The notes: generated by a model not told the origin, from the letters alone. A stretch of 64,000 bases of DNA from Clostridium ragsdalei P11 (GCF_001675165.1 NZ_LROS01000013.1:1-64000), one strand, 5' to 3'. Positions 7,461 to 17,108 are shown, counted from the first letter of the stretch. Numbers and translations are program-made.

Positions 7461-9615
7461 ATTCATTTGAAAGACCACTTTTGCCAAAACTTTCAGAAAA
7501 CTTTCCTACCAAATTTTTAAATATCCTTTTCCATATAAGTCCCGTAATTAGAAATATAAAGAAATATACAAGGAGTATTAAAGCATCTTTTAGTAATAAG
7601 CTAGAAATAATACCACCTACAGTTTCTCTCATGCCTGCTACAGCATGGGTGAAGGGTAGAAGAGGATTTATTATTTGAAAAAATTTAGGAGTTACCTGTA
7701 TGGGAAAAGTACCACCAGATGCTGAAATTTGCAGCACCAGAAGTATCATTACAAGAGCTTTTCCTACATTTCCAAGTACAGATACAAGAGTATAGATTAT
7801 CATGGTAAATATAATACTTATAAATATTGCAAAAAGTACAAACACATATTTGTTTGCTACGTAAGTTTTCAATATAAATAAATCTCCTAGAGTCACTATT
7901 AAAGCTTGAAAAATTGATATAGTTGCAAAAGTAAGATATCTTCCAAGAAAAATTTGGTTGAGCTTTATATTTTTAATTTTTGTGTTTTTAACTTCCGTAG
8001 AAAGCATTGAAACAAGAATGAGGTCTCCTACCCATAGTGATAAAGTGGTGAAGAAAGGTGACATAGCTGAACCATAGTTAGGTATAGAAAAAATTTTATT
8101 CATTTTTATATTAACAGGATTTGCTATGAAATCTCCTTCTTTTTTTGCGTTTAAACCAAGTATTTTTATGAATTCATTCAATTTGGAATCCTCATCTAGA
8201 CTTCTCAGTTTTGAAGCAATGTTGTGAATTGTGTTTTCCACTCCAGGGAGTACTTTTTTAATCTTATCTATATCTTCTACTGCTATTTTTGTATCACTAA
8301 ATGTATTTTTCAATATGTTTTGTGCTGTTGGAAGGTCACCTTTAGCATCTTTTAGTATTTTCAAAGTATTATTTGCCACCTGGATAGAAGATTTCATTAT
8401 GTTGTCTACGGTAGGAGCTAAAGATGTATCATAGTTATTTATAATGTTATCCAAAAAAACTGTGATGGAAGCAGCACCTTGTTTTAAATTGCCGAGAGCA
8501 TCTAGTGAAATTTGTTCTCCGCTGTCTATAGCAGTTATTAGTGAATTTATGTTTTCAATACGACTTTGCATCATATTTTTTATATTGTTTAGTGTTGATG
8601 TAAAATTTGATAATACCGTATTATCTTGTTTGTTTAAAGAATTTAAAATGTCTATTATATTGTTAATTCTTGAAATGCTTGATGTATAATGATCTCGTAC
8701 AGTTGTCAATATTGTTTTTGCTGATTTAGGATCTGTATTTATGAAGGTTATGGACTCATAAATAAGCCCTTCTAGAGTTTTGTTAAGATCCCGTATGGAT
8801 GTAAGTTCAGATTTAATAAAAGGAGATAGATTAGTCATTGAATCTCTTGCTTTTGTAAGAAAAACTTCTCCACTTGATACCACATTTAAAGCTGTATTTA
8901 TAGTATTTTCAATTAGAGGAAGTTCATTTTGAATTTTACTGATAAAATCATTTAAATTAGAAGCTTGGTTATAAACATTTTCTATATTTTGATTTATTTC
9001 AGGTATTTTACTATCAATGTCAAATATTATACTTATAAACTCTTGTAGTATAGGTTTACTGTTTGTAAGGTCTATTCCTAGCCTATTAAATACGCTAAAT
9101 ATTGATTCATCTACTGTTTGTACAAAGGTTGTAGTTATCTGCTGCTGTATTTTTGTAACTCCTGCTTCAGTTATTTTTGGAGCCACTGCGTTTAATTTTT
9201 CATTAACTGAATAAATCAAATCTGCTTTTTGTGGATTTGATTTTAAAAGAGAACTTATTTTAAGGGAAAAATCTTCAGGTACTGTAATACTAGCGTAGTA
9301 GCTGCCATATTTTACTCCATTAGCTGCATCATTTTCATTTGTAAATTTCCATCCCATGCTTTCATTTTTCTTTAAATTTTTTACTAAGCTATTACCTATA
9401 TTTATATTACTGCCATTAAATTTTACGCCTTTGTCCTTATTTACTATTGCCACAGATATTCCACTGGTATTTTCGTAAGGATTCCATAATGATTTTATAT
9501 TAAACCAGGCGTAAAGTGCAGGAAGTACCATAAGTGCTATTACTACTACTAGAGCCACCCAATTTGTAATTATATTTACTATATCTGTTACATATATGTT
9601 TATTATATTTTTCAT
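7459..9615 (-). CDS. YhgE/Pip family membrane protein
   Basis: A 718-residue protein with the YhgE/Pip layout: an N-terminal membrane segment with PALYAWFNIKSLWNPYENT, a long outward helical domain of about 450 residues rich in coiled-coil-like heptads, and about five C-terminal membrane helices of ABC-2 type. Relatives include the lactococcal phage infection protein and type VII-associated or export-related proteins; the actual role here is unknown. I chose the ATG at 9613-9615 because AGGAG lies eight bases upstream; an ATG ten codons earlier lacks a ribosome site. Monocistronic. Confidence 0.88.
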   Translation of the reverse strand: MKNIINIYVTDIVNIITNWVALVVVIALMVLPALYAWFNIKSLWNPYENTSGISVAIVNKDKGVKFNGSNINIGNSLVKNLKKNESMGWKFTNENDAANGVKYGSYYASITVPEDFSLKISSLLKSNPQKADLIYSVNEKLNAVAPKITEAGVTKIQQQITTTFVQTVDESIFSVFNRLGIDLTNSKPILQEFISIIFDIDSKIPEINQNIENVYNQASNLNDFISKIQNELPLIENTINTALNVVSSGEVFLTKARDSMTNLSPFIKSELTSIRDLNKTLEGLIYESITFINTDPKSAKTILTTVRDHYTSSISRINNIIDILNSLNKQDNTVLSNFTSTLNNIKNMMQSRIENINSLITAIDSGEQISLDALGNLKQGAASITVFLDNIINNYDTSLAPTVDNIMKSSIQVANNTLKILKDAKGDLPTAQNILKNTFSDTKIAVEDIDKIKKVLPGVENTIHNIASKLRSLDEDSKLNEFIKILGLNAKKEGDFIANPVNIKMNKIFSIPNYGSAMSPFFTTLSLWVGDLILVSMLSTEVKNTKIKNIKLNQIFLGRYLTFATISIFQALIVTLGDLFILKTYVANKYVFVLFAIFISIIFTMIIYTLVSVLGNVGKALVMILLVLQISASGGTFPIQVTPKFFQIINPLLPFTHAVAGMRETVGGIISSLLLKDALILLVYFFIFLITGLIWKRIFKNLVGKFSESFGKSGLSNE

Positions 9616-9746
9616 AAGTTTATCTCCTAGTTTAAATTCCATCTGTGAGTATTAACCGTGATGGTGAGTTCAACTAAGATTATTATGTGCTGATATGAAA
9701 AATAATATATAGTATATATTTTACTTCATTGTAACTTGTTAGAAGA

Positions 9747-9998
9747 TACAGAGTTTCTAAACGAAAAATCCTTATACTCCGGATATTTTTTACAACATTC
9801 AGCTCGTTAAATATTTTGATAAGGCTAAGCAAAAAATTTTAAAAAAATACTGAGAACTTTTGAAAACTCGTGCCTCAAACAATTCAAAAGTTCTAGATTT
9901 TTCAAAAATTTTTTCCTAAGCCTTATATACAAAATATTTAAAAGAGCTTCATTATTGTAAAAATATGCCTGCGTATAAGTTGATTTTTAAGTTAGAAT
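9747..9998 (-). repeat. Family A long-palindrome repeat, copy A1
   Basis: Starts with GAGTTTCTAAACGAAAAAT and ends with GTATAAGTTGATTTTTAAG, an inverted terminal pair. The whole unit is a long imperfect palindrome: TTAAATATTTTGATAAGGCT on the left matches AGCCTTATATACAAAATATT on the right. At the centre GAACTTTTGAA and TTCAAAAGTTC enclose a loop that reads TTGTTTGAGGCACGAG on the minus strand. No open reading frame. It abuts copy A2. Confidence 0.7.
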
Positions 9999-10004
9999 AT
10001 ACGA

Positions 10005-10264
10005 AGGTTTCTAATTGAAATTTAAACTTATACATGAAATATAATGACAAAGTTGAAATCATACTTAAAAACTTTTATAAATAAGTCTTAGCTTGGTATT
10101 TTAGAAAATCTTAGAAACTTAGATATGTTTGAGGTACGAGTTTATCTAAGTTTCTTTAGATTTTCAAAATGCCAAGCTTTAGATTTATTAAAAGTTTTTA
10201 TGATGATGAAATTTGTCATTATATAATATTGTATAAGTTAACTTTCAAGCTGTAAACTCTATAT
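10005..10264 (+). repeat. Family A long-palindrome repeat, copy A2
   Basis: Ends share the family terminus (GGTTTCTAATTG at the left, GTATAAGTTAACTTTCAAG at the right). The arms differ from A1 but are again self-complementary: CTTAGCTTGGTATTTTAGAA pairs with TTTTCAAAATGCCAAGC, and GAAACTTAGATA with TATCTAAGTTTC. The apical loop TGTTTGAGGTACGAGTT is nearly identical to the other copies. Non-coding; it ends at the stop codon of the DUF1634 gene. Confidence 0.7.
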
Positions 10265-10660
10265 TTAGCCTACTTTTCCCATGAGAATACTGCATAAAAG
10301 TATTACAAGTACCAAGGAAGTAATTTTTACATATAGGTAGTCCCCTTCTTTAAAAAATACTAGTATGGATACTGCTACTCTAAGTACAGGTATTGCCATT
10401 AAAATCAAAAGACCGAACAATATGATTGCATAAGGTTTAAAATATGTACAACCTTTTAATATTTCAATAGGTTTAGTTGGATAATAATTTCCAGTATAGC
10501 CACTGTGACCAGATATTAAAAACATTAAAAGCCCTGTTAATATTACAATTGAACTTAATATGACACCTATCCTTAAAAATGTGCTTATTATAAGTTCTAG
10601 TTCTTCTGCACTTTTTTCATTCTTTTCATTTCTTTCAATAGTATTATTTTGCTGTTGCAT
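10265..10660 (-). CDS. DUF1634 membrane protein
   Basis: The 131-residue protein has three or four predicted membrane helices (about 28-48, 70-92, 104-128) and matches DUF1634, a family nearly always encoded next to TauE/SafE permeases. Its ATG is three bases after the stop of the upstream tauE-like gene, so translation is probably coupled. It is presumably an accessory subunit of that exporter. Function otherwise unknown. Confidence 0.8.
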   Translation of the reverse strand: MQQQNNTIERNEKNEKSAEELELIISTFLRIGVILSSIVILTGLLMFLISGHSGYTGNYYPTKPIEILKGCTYFKPYAIILFGLLILMAIPVLRVAVSILVFFKEGDYLYVKITSLVLVILLCSILMGKVG

Positions 10661-10663
10661 TAG

Positions 10664-11500
10664 TTATCTACCCCCAAATCCCTTTAAGACCATTTCTACA
10701 GATATATAAATGAGAAAAGGTATAAATATCTTTCTTATGGTTTTGCTTTTCATATTTTGCATAATTCGAGTGCCTATAGTTGCCCCTGCTAGTACACCTA
10801 GAGCAACGGGAGCAGAAATTTTAGGATCTATGTTGCCTCTTAAAAGGTAAACGCCTGCACTGGCAGCAGCAGTAACGCCCATCATAAAATTGCTGGTGGC
10901 ACTGGATACTTTTAAAGGTAATTTCATAAATAAATCCATAGCCATGACCTTAAAACTACCGCTTCCAATTCCTAGAAGACCAGAAATGACACCAGCACCA
11001 TACATTACTCCAAAACCACCCGGCACATTGGCTACGTTATAGTGTATATTTTCATCTACAATTTTGTCGTAGTATTCACTGTTTAGTTTAAGTTTTTTTG
11101 CAAGAGGGTGAGTTTGTACATCCTGGGGCAATTCGCTTTTAGTCTTTTTAAGCATAGCTAATGCGGAATATAGAAGTAATAGTCCAAATAGAAAGTAAAG
11201 ATAATTTGGATTTATGATTCCTGAAAGAAAAGCACCGGTTATAGCACCTGTAGTTGTTGCTATTTCAAGAAACATACCAACTCTTAAGTTTGTTATTTTA
11301 TCCTTTATATAAGCTGCAGCGGCTCCACTTGAAGTGGCAATAACAGATATTAAGCTAGCACCTATAGCGTATTTTATATCTATTCCAAATAAAAGAGTAA
11401 GTGCTGGAGTAATTACTGTTCCACCTCCGAGACCTAGTATAGATCCTGCTATGCCTGCAATAACGGATACACTGAGAATTTCTAATGTTAATATTGACAA
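10664..11500 (-). CDS. TauE/SafE family sulfite or organosulfonate exporter
   Basis: A 278-residue permease with about eight membrane helices and the two TauE repeats. The glycine-rich motif GSILGLGGGTVITPALTLLFG opens the first repeat (near residues 20-40) and GLLGIGSGSFKVMAMDLFM the second. Family members export sulfite, sulfoacetate or related anions. The start is a TTG nine bases after AGGAGG. It is divergent from a LysR regulator with a palindrome in the shared promoter region, so that regulator is the likely controller. Confidence 0.87.
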   Translation of the reverse strand: MSILTLEILSVSVIAGIAGSILGLGGGTVITPALTLLFGIDIKYAIGASLISVIATSSGAAAAYIKDKITNLRVGMFLEIATTTGAITGAFLSGIINPNYLYFLFGLLLLYSALAMLKKTKSELPQDVQTHPLAKKLKLNSEYYDKIVDENIHYNVANVPGGFGVMYGAGVISGLLGIGSGSFKVMAMDLFMKLPLKVSSATSNFMMGVTAAASAGVYLLRGNIDPKISAPVALGVLAGATIGTRIMQNMKSKTIRKIFIPFLIYISVEMVLKGFGGR

Positions 11501-11573
11501 AATGCCATTCCTCCTATGTTGAATAAATTTTTGTTTTCAAGTATTATTATAGCAAGGAAACTTATATATTTAA

Positions 11574-11590
11574 AATACATAATTAGTATT
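11574..11590. promoter_or_regulatory. Candidate LysR-type operator
   Basis: AATAC-N7-GTATT, a perfect interrupted palindrome, in the 131-base gap between the divergent tauE and lysR genes, with another half-site (GTAT) at 11595-11598. Its form fits the T-N11-A consensus of LysR boxes. Binding is inferred from position only. Confidence 0.5.
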
Positions 11591-11631
11591 CAAAGTATAT
11601 AGAAATTATATAATAGGAGTGATATCTTTTT

Positions 11632-12504
11632 ATGGATATTAAGCAGCTTAAGTATTTTCTGACTATTGCTAAAGAAGGTAAAATAACTAGTGCAGCTAAA
11701 AAACTAAATATGGCGCAGCCACCTTTAAGTTATCACTTAAAACTTTTAGAAGAAGAATTAGGCGTTAAACTTATGGATAGGGGGAGTCATAAGATACATT
11801 TAACAAGTGCAGGACAAATACTTGCAAATAGAGCTGAACAAATACTTAAATTAGTAAGCTTTACTGCAAAGGAGCTAAAGGATTTTAAAGAAGGAGCAAA
11901 GGGAACGCTTTCCATTGGAACGGTATCTTCTTCAGGTGCTACATTGTTACCAGAAAGAATAAAAATTTTTCATAAAGAATATCCAGAAGTAAATTTTAAT
12001 GTCTGGGAAGGAAATACCTTTAGAATATTAGAAATATTAAACAGTGGATTGATAGAAGTTGGTATTGTAAGGACCCCTTTTAATACGGAAGGGCTTGAAA
12101 TAACTGCACTGCCTAAAGAGCCTATGACTGTTGTATTTAACAAGGAGAGTGATTTGTTTGAAGATAGAGAAAGTGTGAAATTAAAGGACTTGAAAGGTAG
12201 ACCTTTGATTATATACAGAAGATTTGAAAAGTTGATATTTGAGTGCTGCAATAAAGAAGGTTTTGTACCTAATATAATTTGTAACACTGAAGATGCAAGA
12301 ACAGCACTTGTATGGGCAGAATCAGGTATCGGAATGGCCATTGTTCCAAGAACATCTATTGATGTGGTTAAAAATGTAGATTTGAAAAGAAAAAAAATAG
12401 ATGAAGTTGATTTGGAAACTAGTATAGCTGCTATATGTGTGAAGAATAGATATATGTCATCAGTAGCTAGAAATTTTTTGCGCATTTTTTCTATGAAAAA
12501 GTAG
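11632..12504 (+). CDS. LysR-family transcriptional regulator
   Basis: A 290-residue LysR regulator: winged helix-turn-helix at residues 1-60 (MDIKQLKYFLTIAKEGKITS, then AAKKLNMAQPPLSYHLKLLE) and an effector-binding PBP2-like domain from about 90. Start ATG after AATAGGAG. Divergent from the TauE/DUF1634 pair, so sulfur-anion export is a plausible target. The small membrane gene 22 bases downstream may be co-transcribed. Confidence 0.9.
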   Translation: MDIKQLKYFLTIAKEGKITSAAKKLNMAQPPLSYHLKLLEEELGVKLMDRGSHKIHLTSAGQILANRAEQILKLVSFTAKELKDFKEGAKGTLSIGTVSSSGATLLPERIKIFHKEYPEVNFNVWEGNTFRILEILNSGLIEVGIVRTPFNTEGLEITALPKEPMTVVFNKESDLFEDRESVKLKDLKGRPLIIYRRFEKLIFECCNKEGFVPNIICNTEDARTALVWAESGIGMAIVPRTSIDVVKNVDLKRKKIDEVDLETSIAAICVKNRYMSSVARNFLRIFSMKK

Positions 12505-12526
12505 AATATTTTAGGAGACGATTTTA

Positions 12527-12958
12527 ATGAATGAAAAAAATTTTAACTTTAACGTTAAGGTACTGTTTTTTGTTGCTGTCTTAATCACTGCTTATTTTTA
12601 CATAGATAAATTTCAAATAATTGCACTCGTACCTTTGGCATTATGTGTGTATGATGGATTTTGTATATTTTTTAAATTTAAAAATAGGGACGGGCTTAGA
12701 ATAATTTTTTTTATGGCTACCGTTTTAACACTTATATTTGTACTTCATGTTTTAGTGGTATATGGAGTATCCAATCCAATCCCTATAATTATTGCCTTTA
12801 TAGTTACTAATTTGTTTTTTATATATAATTTAATTATCTACAAGTATTTTAAATACAATCTATTAAGCCTTATAATTATAATTTTAGGTTGGATCATATG
12901 TGATTGTTTTCCTATACTCATGGTATTTGTATTGTCAGCAGGACTTTTAAACAAATAG
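12527..12958 (+). CDS. Small membrane protein of unknown function
   Basis: Not recognised. The 143 residues form about five hydrophobic helices (roughly 9-27, 29-49, 62-84, 86-106, 112-138) with little soluble sequence. The ATG follows TAGGAG. It comes 22 bases after the LysR gene and ends just before a strong terminator, so the two probably form one transcript. Confidence 0.65.
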   Translation: MNEKNFNFNVKVLFFVAVLITAYFYIDKFQIIALVPLALCVYDGFCIFFKFKNRDGLRIIFFMATVLTLIFVLHVLVVYGVSNPIPIIIAFIVTNLFFIYNLIIYKYFKYNLLSLIIIILGWIICDCFPILMVFVLSAGLLNK

Positions 12959-12965
12959 TAAATAG

Positions 12966-13010
12966 AACAATTAAACTTTAGGATAGAATACCTAAAGTTT
13001 AATTTGTTTA
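12966..13010. terminator. Bidirectional terminator
   Basis: AACAATTAAACTTTAGG pairs with CCTAAAGTTTAATTTGTT around an eight-base loop, between the small membrane gene (+) and the class V aminotransferase (-). Confidence 0.8.
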
Positions 13011-13033
13011 TCTTTACTATATAACATTTTTAT

Positions 13034-14341
13034 TTAAGCTTTGTTTTTAATTATTTCCTTTAAGGTGTCAATTAAAATATCTACTTCACTATAAGTATTG
13101 TATAAACCAAAGCTCAATCGAACGAGACCAGGGTGAGAAATATCATTATAATTGTGTTTTAAATAGGTTATATCTTTACGAGAAAGCTTAAGAAGCCTTT
13201 GTACGTAGGGTTGAGCACAAAAGCAGCCACTTCTGACTGAAATACCAGATAAATCTGAAAGAAGTTTTGCTGTAATACCATGATAAAGTCCTTTTATGTT
13301 AAAAGGAAGTATTGCAACTTTATCGCAATTTGGATTTGGGTCACAGTATAAAGTGATGTTTGGAAGACTAATGATTTTGCTTAAAGCGTAGTTATATATT
13401 TTCATTTCACTTTTGTCTATATTGTTTATTCCCAATTTGTTTAACATTTCAATAGAAGCAGTTAGGGCGACTACACCAAGTACGTTTGGAGTACCAGCTT
13501 CATTTTTTTCAGGTGGATCATTCCATATTACGCTGTTATCTGTAACTAGTTTTATAGCACCTCCTCCACTATATTCAGGTGATACACTACAGAAAGTCTC
13601 CTTGGGGCCTATCAATACGCCTATGCCAAAGGGTGCATACATTTTGTGTGCTGAGAAGGCTAAATAGTCAATAGATTCGTCTTCATAATGCTGCTTCATG
13701 TATATAGGATAATGAGGTACAAGTTGGGCACCATCTACTAGAATTTCTGATCCATAATTGTGGGCAATTTTTGCAATTTTATATATAGGATTTTTGTATC
13801 CCGTTACATTAGAAGCACCAGTTACACAAACTAACTTAACTTTGCCATCATGTTTTTTTAATTTACGTTTTAAATCTGAAAGAATTAGTTTACCGCTTTC
13901 ATCCACCTCTAAATAATCTACTTTAAATTTGTTCCTCCAGGGCAAATCATTAGAATGATGTTCCATTCTAGTAGCTAATATAACAGCATCTTTATATAGA
14001 TAATTAAAAATATAAGATAATTTATTAATAGCCTCAGTAGTGTTTTTTACATAGATTACTGTATTTTTTTCGGAATCACAGTGAACAAAGTTGCATATAA
14101 GTTGTCGCGATGTTTCATAGATTTCAGAGGATAATTTAGATTTAAAACCGGTTCCCCGATGAATAGAAGAATAATAGGGTGAAAAACTAATTACTTTTTC
14201 CATAACATAATTAAAAGGAGGTGTAGTAGCTGCATTGTCAAAATTTATAGCAGTTACCATCTTCCCATTTTTTAAAGGTATTTTTGTATCTACACCGGTT
14301 ATTAATTCTCTGTAATTATGATTTATTTTATCATAGGACAT
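13034..14341 (-). CDS. Class V aminotransferase, cysteine desulfurase-like
   Basis: A 435-residue PLP enzyme of the SufS/CsdA type. The N-terminal NFDNAATTPP, the HHS motif (MEHHSNDLPWR), VDGAQ, the PLP-binding lysine in SAHKMYAPFGIGVL and a cysteine in the C-terminal RSGCFCAQPY are all present. Cysteine desulfurases pass sulfur from cysteine to Fe-S scaffolds, thiamine or tRNA. No sufB/iscU gene is adjacent, and the sequence carries extra N-terminal residues (about 20) compared with SufS, so the exact acceptor is unknown. Start ATG after AGGAGTG. Monocistronic. Confidence 0.82.
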   Translation of the reverse strand: MSYDKINHNYRELITGVDTKIPLKNGKMVTAINFDNAATTPPFNYVMEKVISFSPYYSSIHRGTGFKSKLSSEIYETSRQLICNFVHCDSEKNTVIYVKNTTEAINKLSYIFNYLYKDAVILATRMEHHSNDLPWRNKFKVDYLEVDESGKLILSDLKRKLKKHDGKVKLVCVTGASNVTGYKNPIYKIAKIAHNYGSEILVDGAQLVPHYPIYMKQHYEDESIDYLAFSAHKMYAPFGIGVLIGPKETFCSVSPEYSGGGAIKLVTDNSVIWNDPPEKNEAGTPNVLGVVALTASIEMLNKLGINNIDKSEMKIYNYALSKIISLPNITLYCDPNPNCDKVAILPFNIKGLYHGITAKLLSDLSGISVRSGCFCAQPYVQRLLKLSRKDITYLKHNYNDISHPGLVRLSFGLYNTYSEVDILIDTLKEIIKNKA

Positions 14342-14462
14342 ATTAAAATCACTCCTATAAGGTACTTATATATAATATGTAGTATGATTTTAAATGTACC
14401 AAATAGCTGAAAAGTTTATGAATAAAATAAACGTAGAATTTAAGCATAGACTATATTTATCC

Positions 14463-14603
14463 GATTGCTACCATTGCTAACACCCCCATCTTCTTCAAAG
14501 TGGGGGATAAGCACTGCTACGCACCTGGGTAAGTTCTTCTAAGGTTCAGATGGAGAAAAGGTATTCCTTATAAGCAAACTTCACCTGAACCTAAGAATCA
14601 CTT
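14463..14603 (-). repeat. Family B structured repeat, second copy
   Basis: Minus-strand copy of the element at 1835-2036. Hairpin 1 is GGTTCAGGTGAAG with CTCCATCTGAACC, its outer pairs changed together relative to the first copy. The shared core TTACCCAGGTGCGTAGCAG is followed by CCCCCA-CTTTGAAGAAGA-TGGGGG and the end GTAGCAATCGGATAAAT. The central GGCGTTATCC segment is missing. It lies between two minus-strand genes. Confidence 0.65.
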
Positions 14604-14613
14604 GATATTATCC

Positions 14614-16245
14614 TTATTTGCTGTTTTCCCAAGTATCTTTATATTCTTGTAAAATGTTATGGAGTACATTTCCTATTTTAGAATAGGCACTGTCATTTAA
14701 ATTTGCAAGTGAAATTCTCACAGACCACTTAGAGGCATAGAAGCCAGATCCACCTAATAATACAATAGAAGATTTTTCGGCTAATTTAAAGAGTATATCT
14801 ATTGGTTTATAGCTCATGTCTAAATAATCTCCAAAGGATTTTCCATAATGAGTATTTGCCCATTTTAATAGGTCAAATTCTGCATAGTAACTTGCGTCAT
14901 AAGGATCTTCTGGTATATTTATTTCAAGACTTTTAAATAGCAACTTTTTTCGCCTTTTACATATGCTCTTTATCAGATTTTTGTATTCGTTTTTAGTATC
15001 TAGCAGTGAGAATATTGCAAAAAAGGCCATTTGAACCTGCTGGGGCGTTGACAAGCCTGCAGTATGGTGAAGTGCTACCTGACGGCTGTCTGCTGCGATC
15101 CTATCTATAAAATTAATTTCCGTTGGATCGGTTGAAATGGATTCATAACGTTTTTTTATAGTACTTTTTTTATCTTCTGGCAGCTCTTTTAAAAGCTTAT
15201 CAAATACATTATTTTCATGAATGGCTATAGTTCCAAGCCTCCAACCTGTTACACCAAAATACTTTGAAAATGAATAAACTCCTATACAATTGTAGGGGAG
15301 AGCTGATACTATAGAATTAAAGTTGTCTGGAAAACTACCATATACGTCATCTGATATAATCATTAAATTTGGATTGGAATCTTTAATAGTTTCTATAAGA
15401 TACTTAATGAATTCAGGTTCCATGGCTTCTGAAGGTGGATTGCTTGGATTTACTAAAAATAAAGCTTTGATAGTTTTGTCACCTAATCTTTTTAGTTCTG
15501 ATTTTGGATATTGCCATGGACTACTTCCTTCTTCGGGATCTTCAGAGGCCATTATCTTAACTAAATTAAAATTATATCTTGGAATGATTGGAATTTCTAA
15601 ATAGGGAGTAAAAATAGGAGTCATAATTGCTACTTTATCACCTTTTTTTAGAAGTTCATTAGCAATTAATGAATCAAATATATAACATATGGCAGCAGTA
15701 GCACCTTCTACAGCAAATAATTTAAACTTAGAATCAAACTCTTGTAAGTGATATATTTCCTTGATTAAATACTGAGTTACTATTTTTTCTACATGAGTTA
15801 ATATTCTGCTTGGGTCTGGGTAGTTATCACCTATAATTCCATCTGTTAGTTCATAAATCCAATCTTCTGCATTGAATCCTTGAGAATTTATACCATAGTC
15901 TATAAATTTTTTTAACATATCTATGCCTGGACAAGTTTTGTGAGTTTTAATATAGTTATAAAAGCGTATATGTATATTTTGTTTTTCAGGCATTCCGCCT
16001 AAGTTTTTTTCATTCCATATTCGCCGTGATTCTTCTAATGCAAATTGTCCAAAAGCAAAAAAGGCTTCTCGGGGAGAAGTGGCTATCCAGTTAGGATTTC
16101 CTCTTCCTGCATCTAAAAGAGCATGTGCACTTTTTACCTTTTGACCGTTAGCAAGATTAATTAGTTTATTTTTTAATTCAAAAGGACTTATTTTACCATA
16201 AATGCGCTCTAGTTCTAGTAGTTGAATATTTTTATCTGCATACAT
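14614..16245 (-). CDS. asdA: Aspartate 4-decarboxylase (aspartate aminotransferase-type)
   Basis: A 543-residue PLP enzyme of fold type I, the size of bifunctional L-aspartate beta-decarboxylases (about 530-545), which turn aspartate into alanine and CO2. Visible motifs: LLDAGRGNPNW near residue 45-55, LVNPSNPPSEAM, SDDVYGSFPDN, and the PLP lysine in YSFSKYFGVTGWRLG. The start is the ATG at 16243-16245, eleven bases after GGAGG; the TTG six codons earlier overlaps that site. In some bacteria the enzyme works with an AspT antiporter to generate proton motive force, but none is adjacent here. Confidence 0.88.
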   Translation of the reverse strand: MYADKNIQLLELERIYGKISPFELKNKLINLANGQKVKSAHALLDAGRGNPNWIATSPREAFFAFGQFALEESRRIWNEKNLGGMPEKQNIHIRFYNYIKTHKTCPGIDMLKKFIDYGINSQGFNAEDWIYELTDGIIGDNYPDPSRILTHVEKIVTQYLIKEIYHLQEFDSKFKLFAVEGATAAICYIFDSLIANELLKKGDKVAIMTPIFTPYLEIPIIPRYNFNLVKIMASEDPEEGSSPWQYPKSELKRLGDKTIKALFLVNPSNPPSEAMEPEFIKYLIETIKDSNPNLMIISDDVYGSFPDNFNSIVSALPYNCIGVYSFSKYFGVTGWRLGTIAIHENNVFDKLLKELPEDKKSTIKKRYESISTDPTEINFIDRIAADSRQVALHHTAGLSTPQQVQMAFFAIFSLLDTKNEYKNLIKSICKRRKKLLFKSLEINIPEDPYDASYYAEFDLLKWANTHYGKSFGDYLDMSYKPIDILFKLAEKSSIVLLGGSGFYASKWSVRISLANLNDSAYSKIGNVLHNILQEYKDTWENSK

Positions 16246-16421
16246 TTTATGTACTTCCTCCAAAAATTTTATATATTATAAAATTTATATTCTGCAAATA
16301 TAAACAAAAATATGCACATAAAAAGTACCAGCCTAGTGCAATTTTTTTAGTTTAATTATATACTAGTTCTTGAATGACCATAATATAATAAAAGCTGCTA
16401 AAATGAAAGGATGTGCTTAAT

Positions 16422-17105
16422 ATGCGAGAATATAGTGCTTTTGATATTCTAGGACCCATAATGATAGGACCCTCCAGCTCTCATACAGCTGGGGCAGCAA
16501 GGCTGGGTAAAATTGCAAGGACTATAGCAGGAGGCAAAATTTTAAAGGTACAATTTCTGCTTCATGGATCTTTTGCTAAAACTTATAAAGGACATGGTAC
16601 AGACAAGGCTTTAGTTGCTGGAATACTGGGAATGGATCCCTGGGATGAAAATCTAAAAGAATCTATTATTTTGGCAAGGGAAGAGGGAATTAAAATTGAA
16701 TTTAAAGAAATAGATTTAGGAGACGTTCATCCTAATACAGTCAAATTTATTATAGAAAAGGATAATGGGGAAACTTGTGAAATGGTAGGCTCATCTATAG
16801 GTGGAGGAAATGTAATAATAAGTGAAGTAGATGGAGACAAAATAGAATTTACAGGAAATTACCCTACTATATTGATAAATCATATGGATGTACCAGGCAT
16901 GGTTGCAAAGGTATCTGATATACTTTATAAACATAAAATAAACATAGCTTTTATGAGAGTATATAGAAAAAGTACTAGAGGTTCTGGAGCAACTATGGTG
17001 TTTGAAGTGGACGATTTAATTTCCGAGGATGTTGTAAATGAAATAAATGAAATTTCAAATATAAAAAAGATAAGAGCTATAAATCCTATAACAGAGGAGG
17101 AATGA
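16422..17105 (+). CDS. sdaAB: L-serine dehydratase, beta subunit
   Basis: A 227-residue protein with the GPSSSHTAGAARLG signature near its N-terminus and a C-terminal ACT domain (from about residue 150, ILINHMDVPGMVAKVSDIL). With the alpha subunit it forms the 4Fe-4S L-serine ammonia-lyase of Gram-positive bacteria, which gives pyruvate and ammonia. The start is the ATG at 16422, about nine bases after AAAGGA; a GTG at 16413 directly touches the ribosome site. The alpha gene follows after three bases. Confidence 0.93.
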   Translation: MREYSAFDILGPIMIGPSSSHTAGAARLGKIARTIAGGKILKVQFLLHGSFAKTYKGHGTDKALVAGILGMDPWDENLKESIILAREEGIKIEFKEIDLGDVHPNTVKFIIEKDNGETCEMVGSSIGGGNVIISEVDGDKIEFTGNYPTILINHMDVPGMVAKVSDILYKHKINIAFMRVYRKSTRGSGATMVFEVDDLISEDVVNEINEISNIKKIRAINPITEEE

Positions 17106-17108
17106 TAG

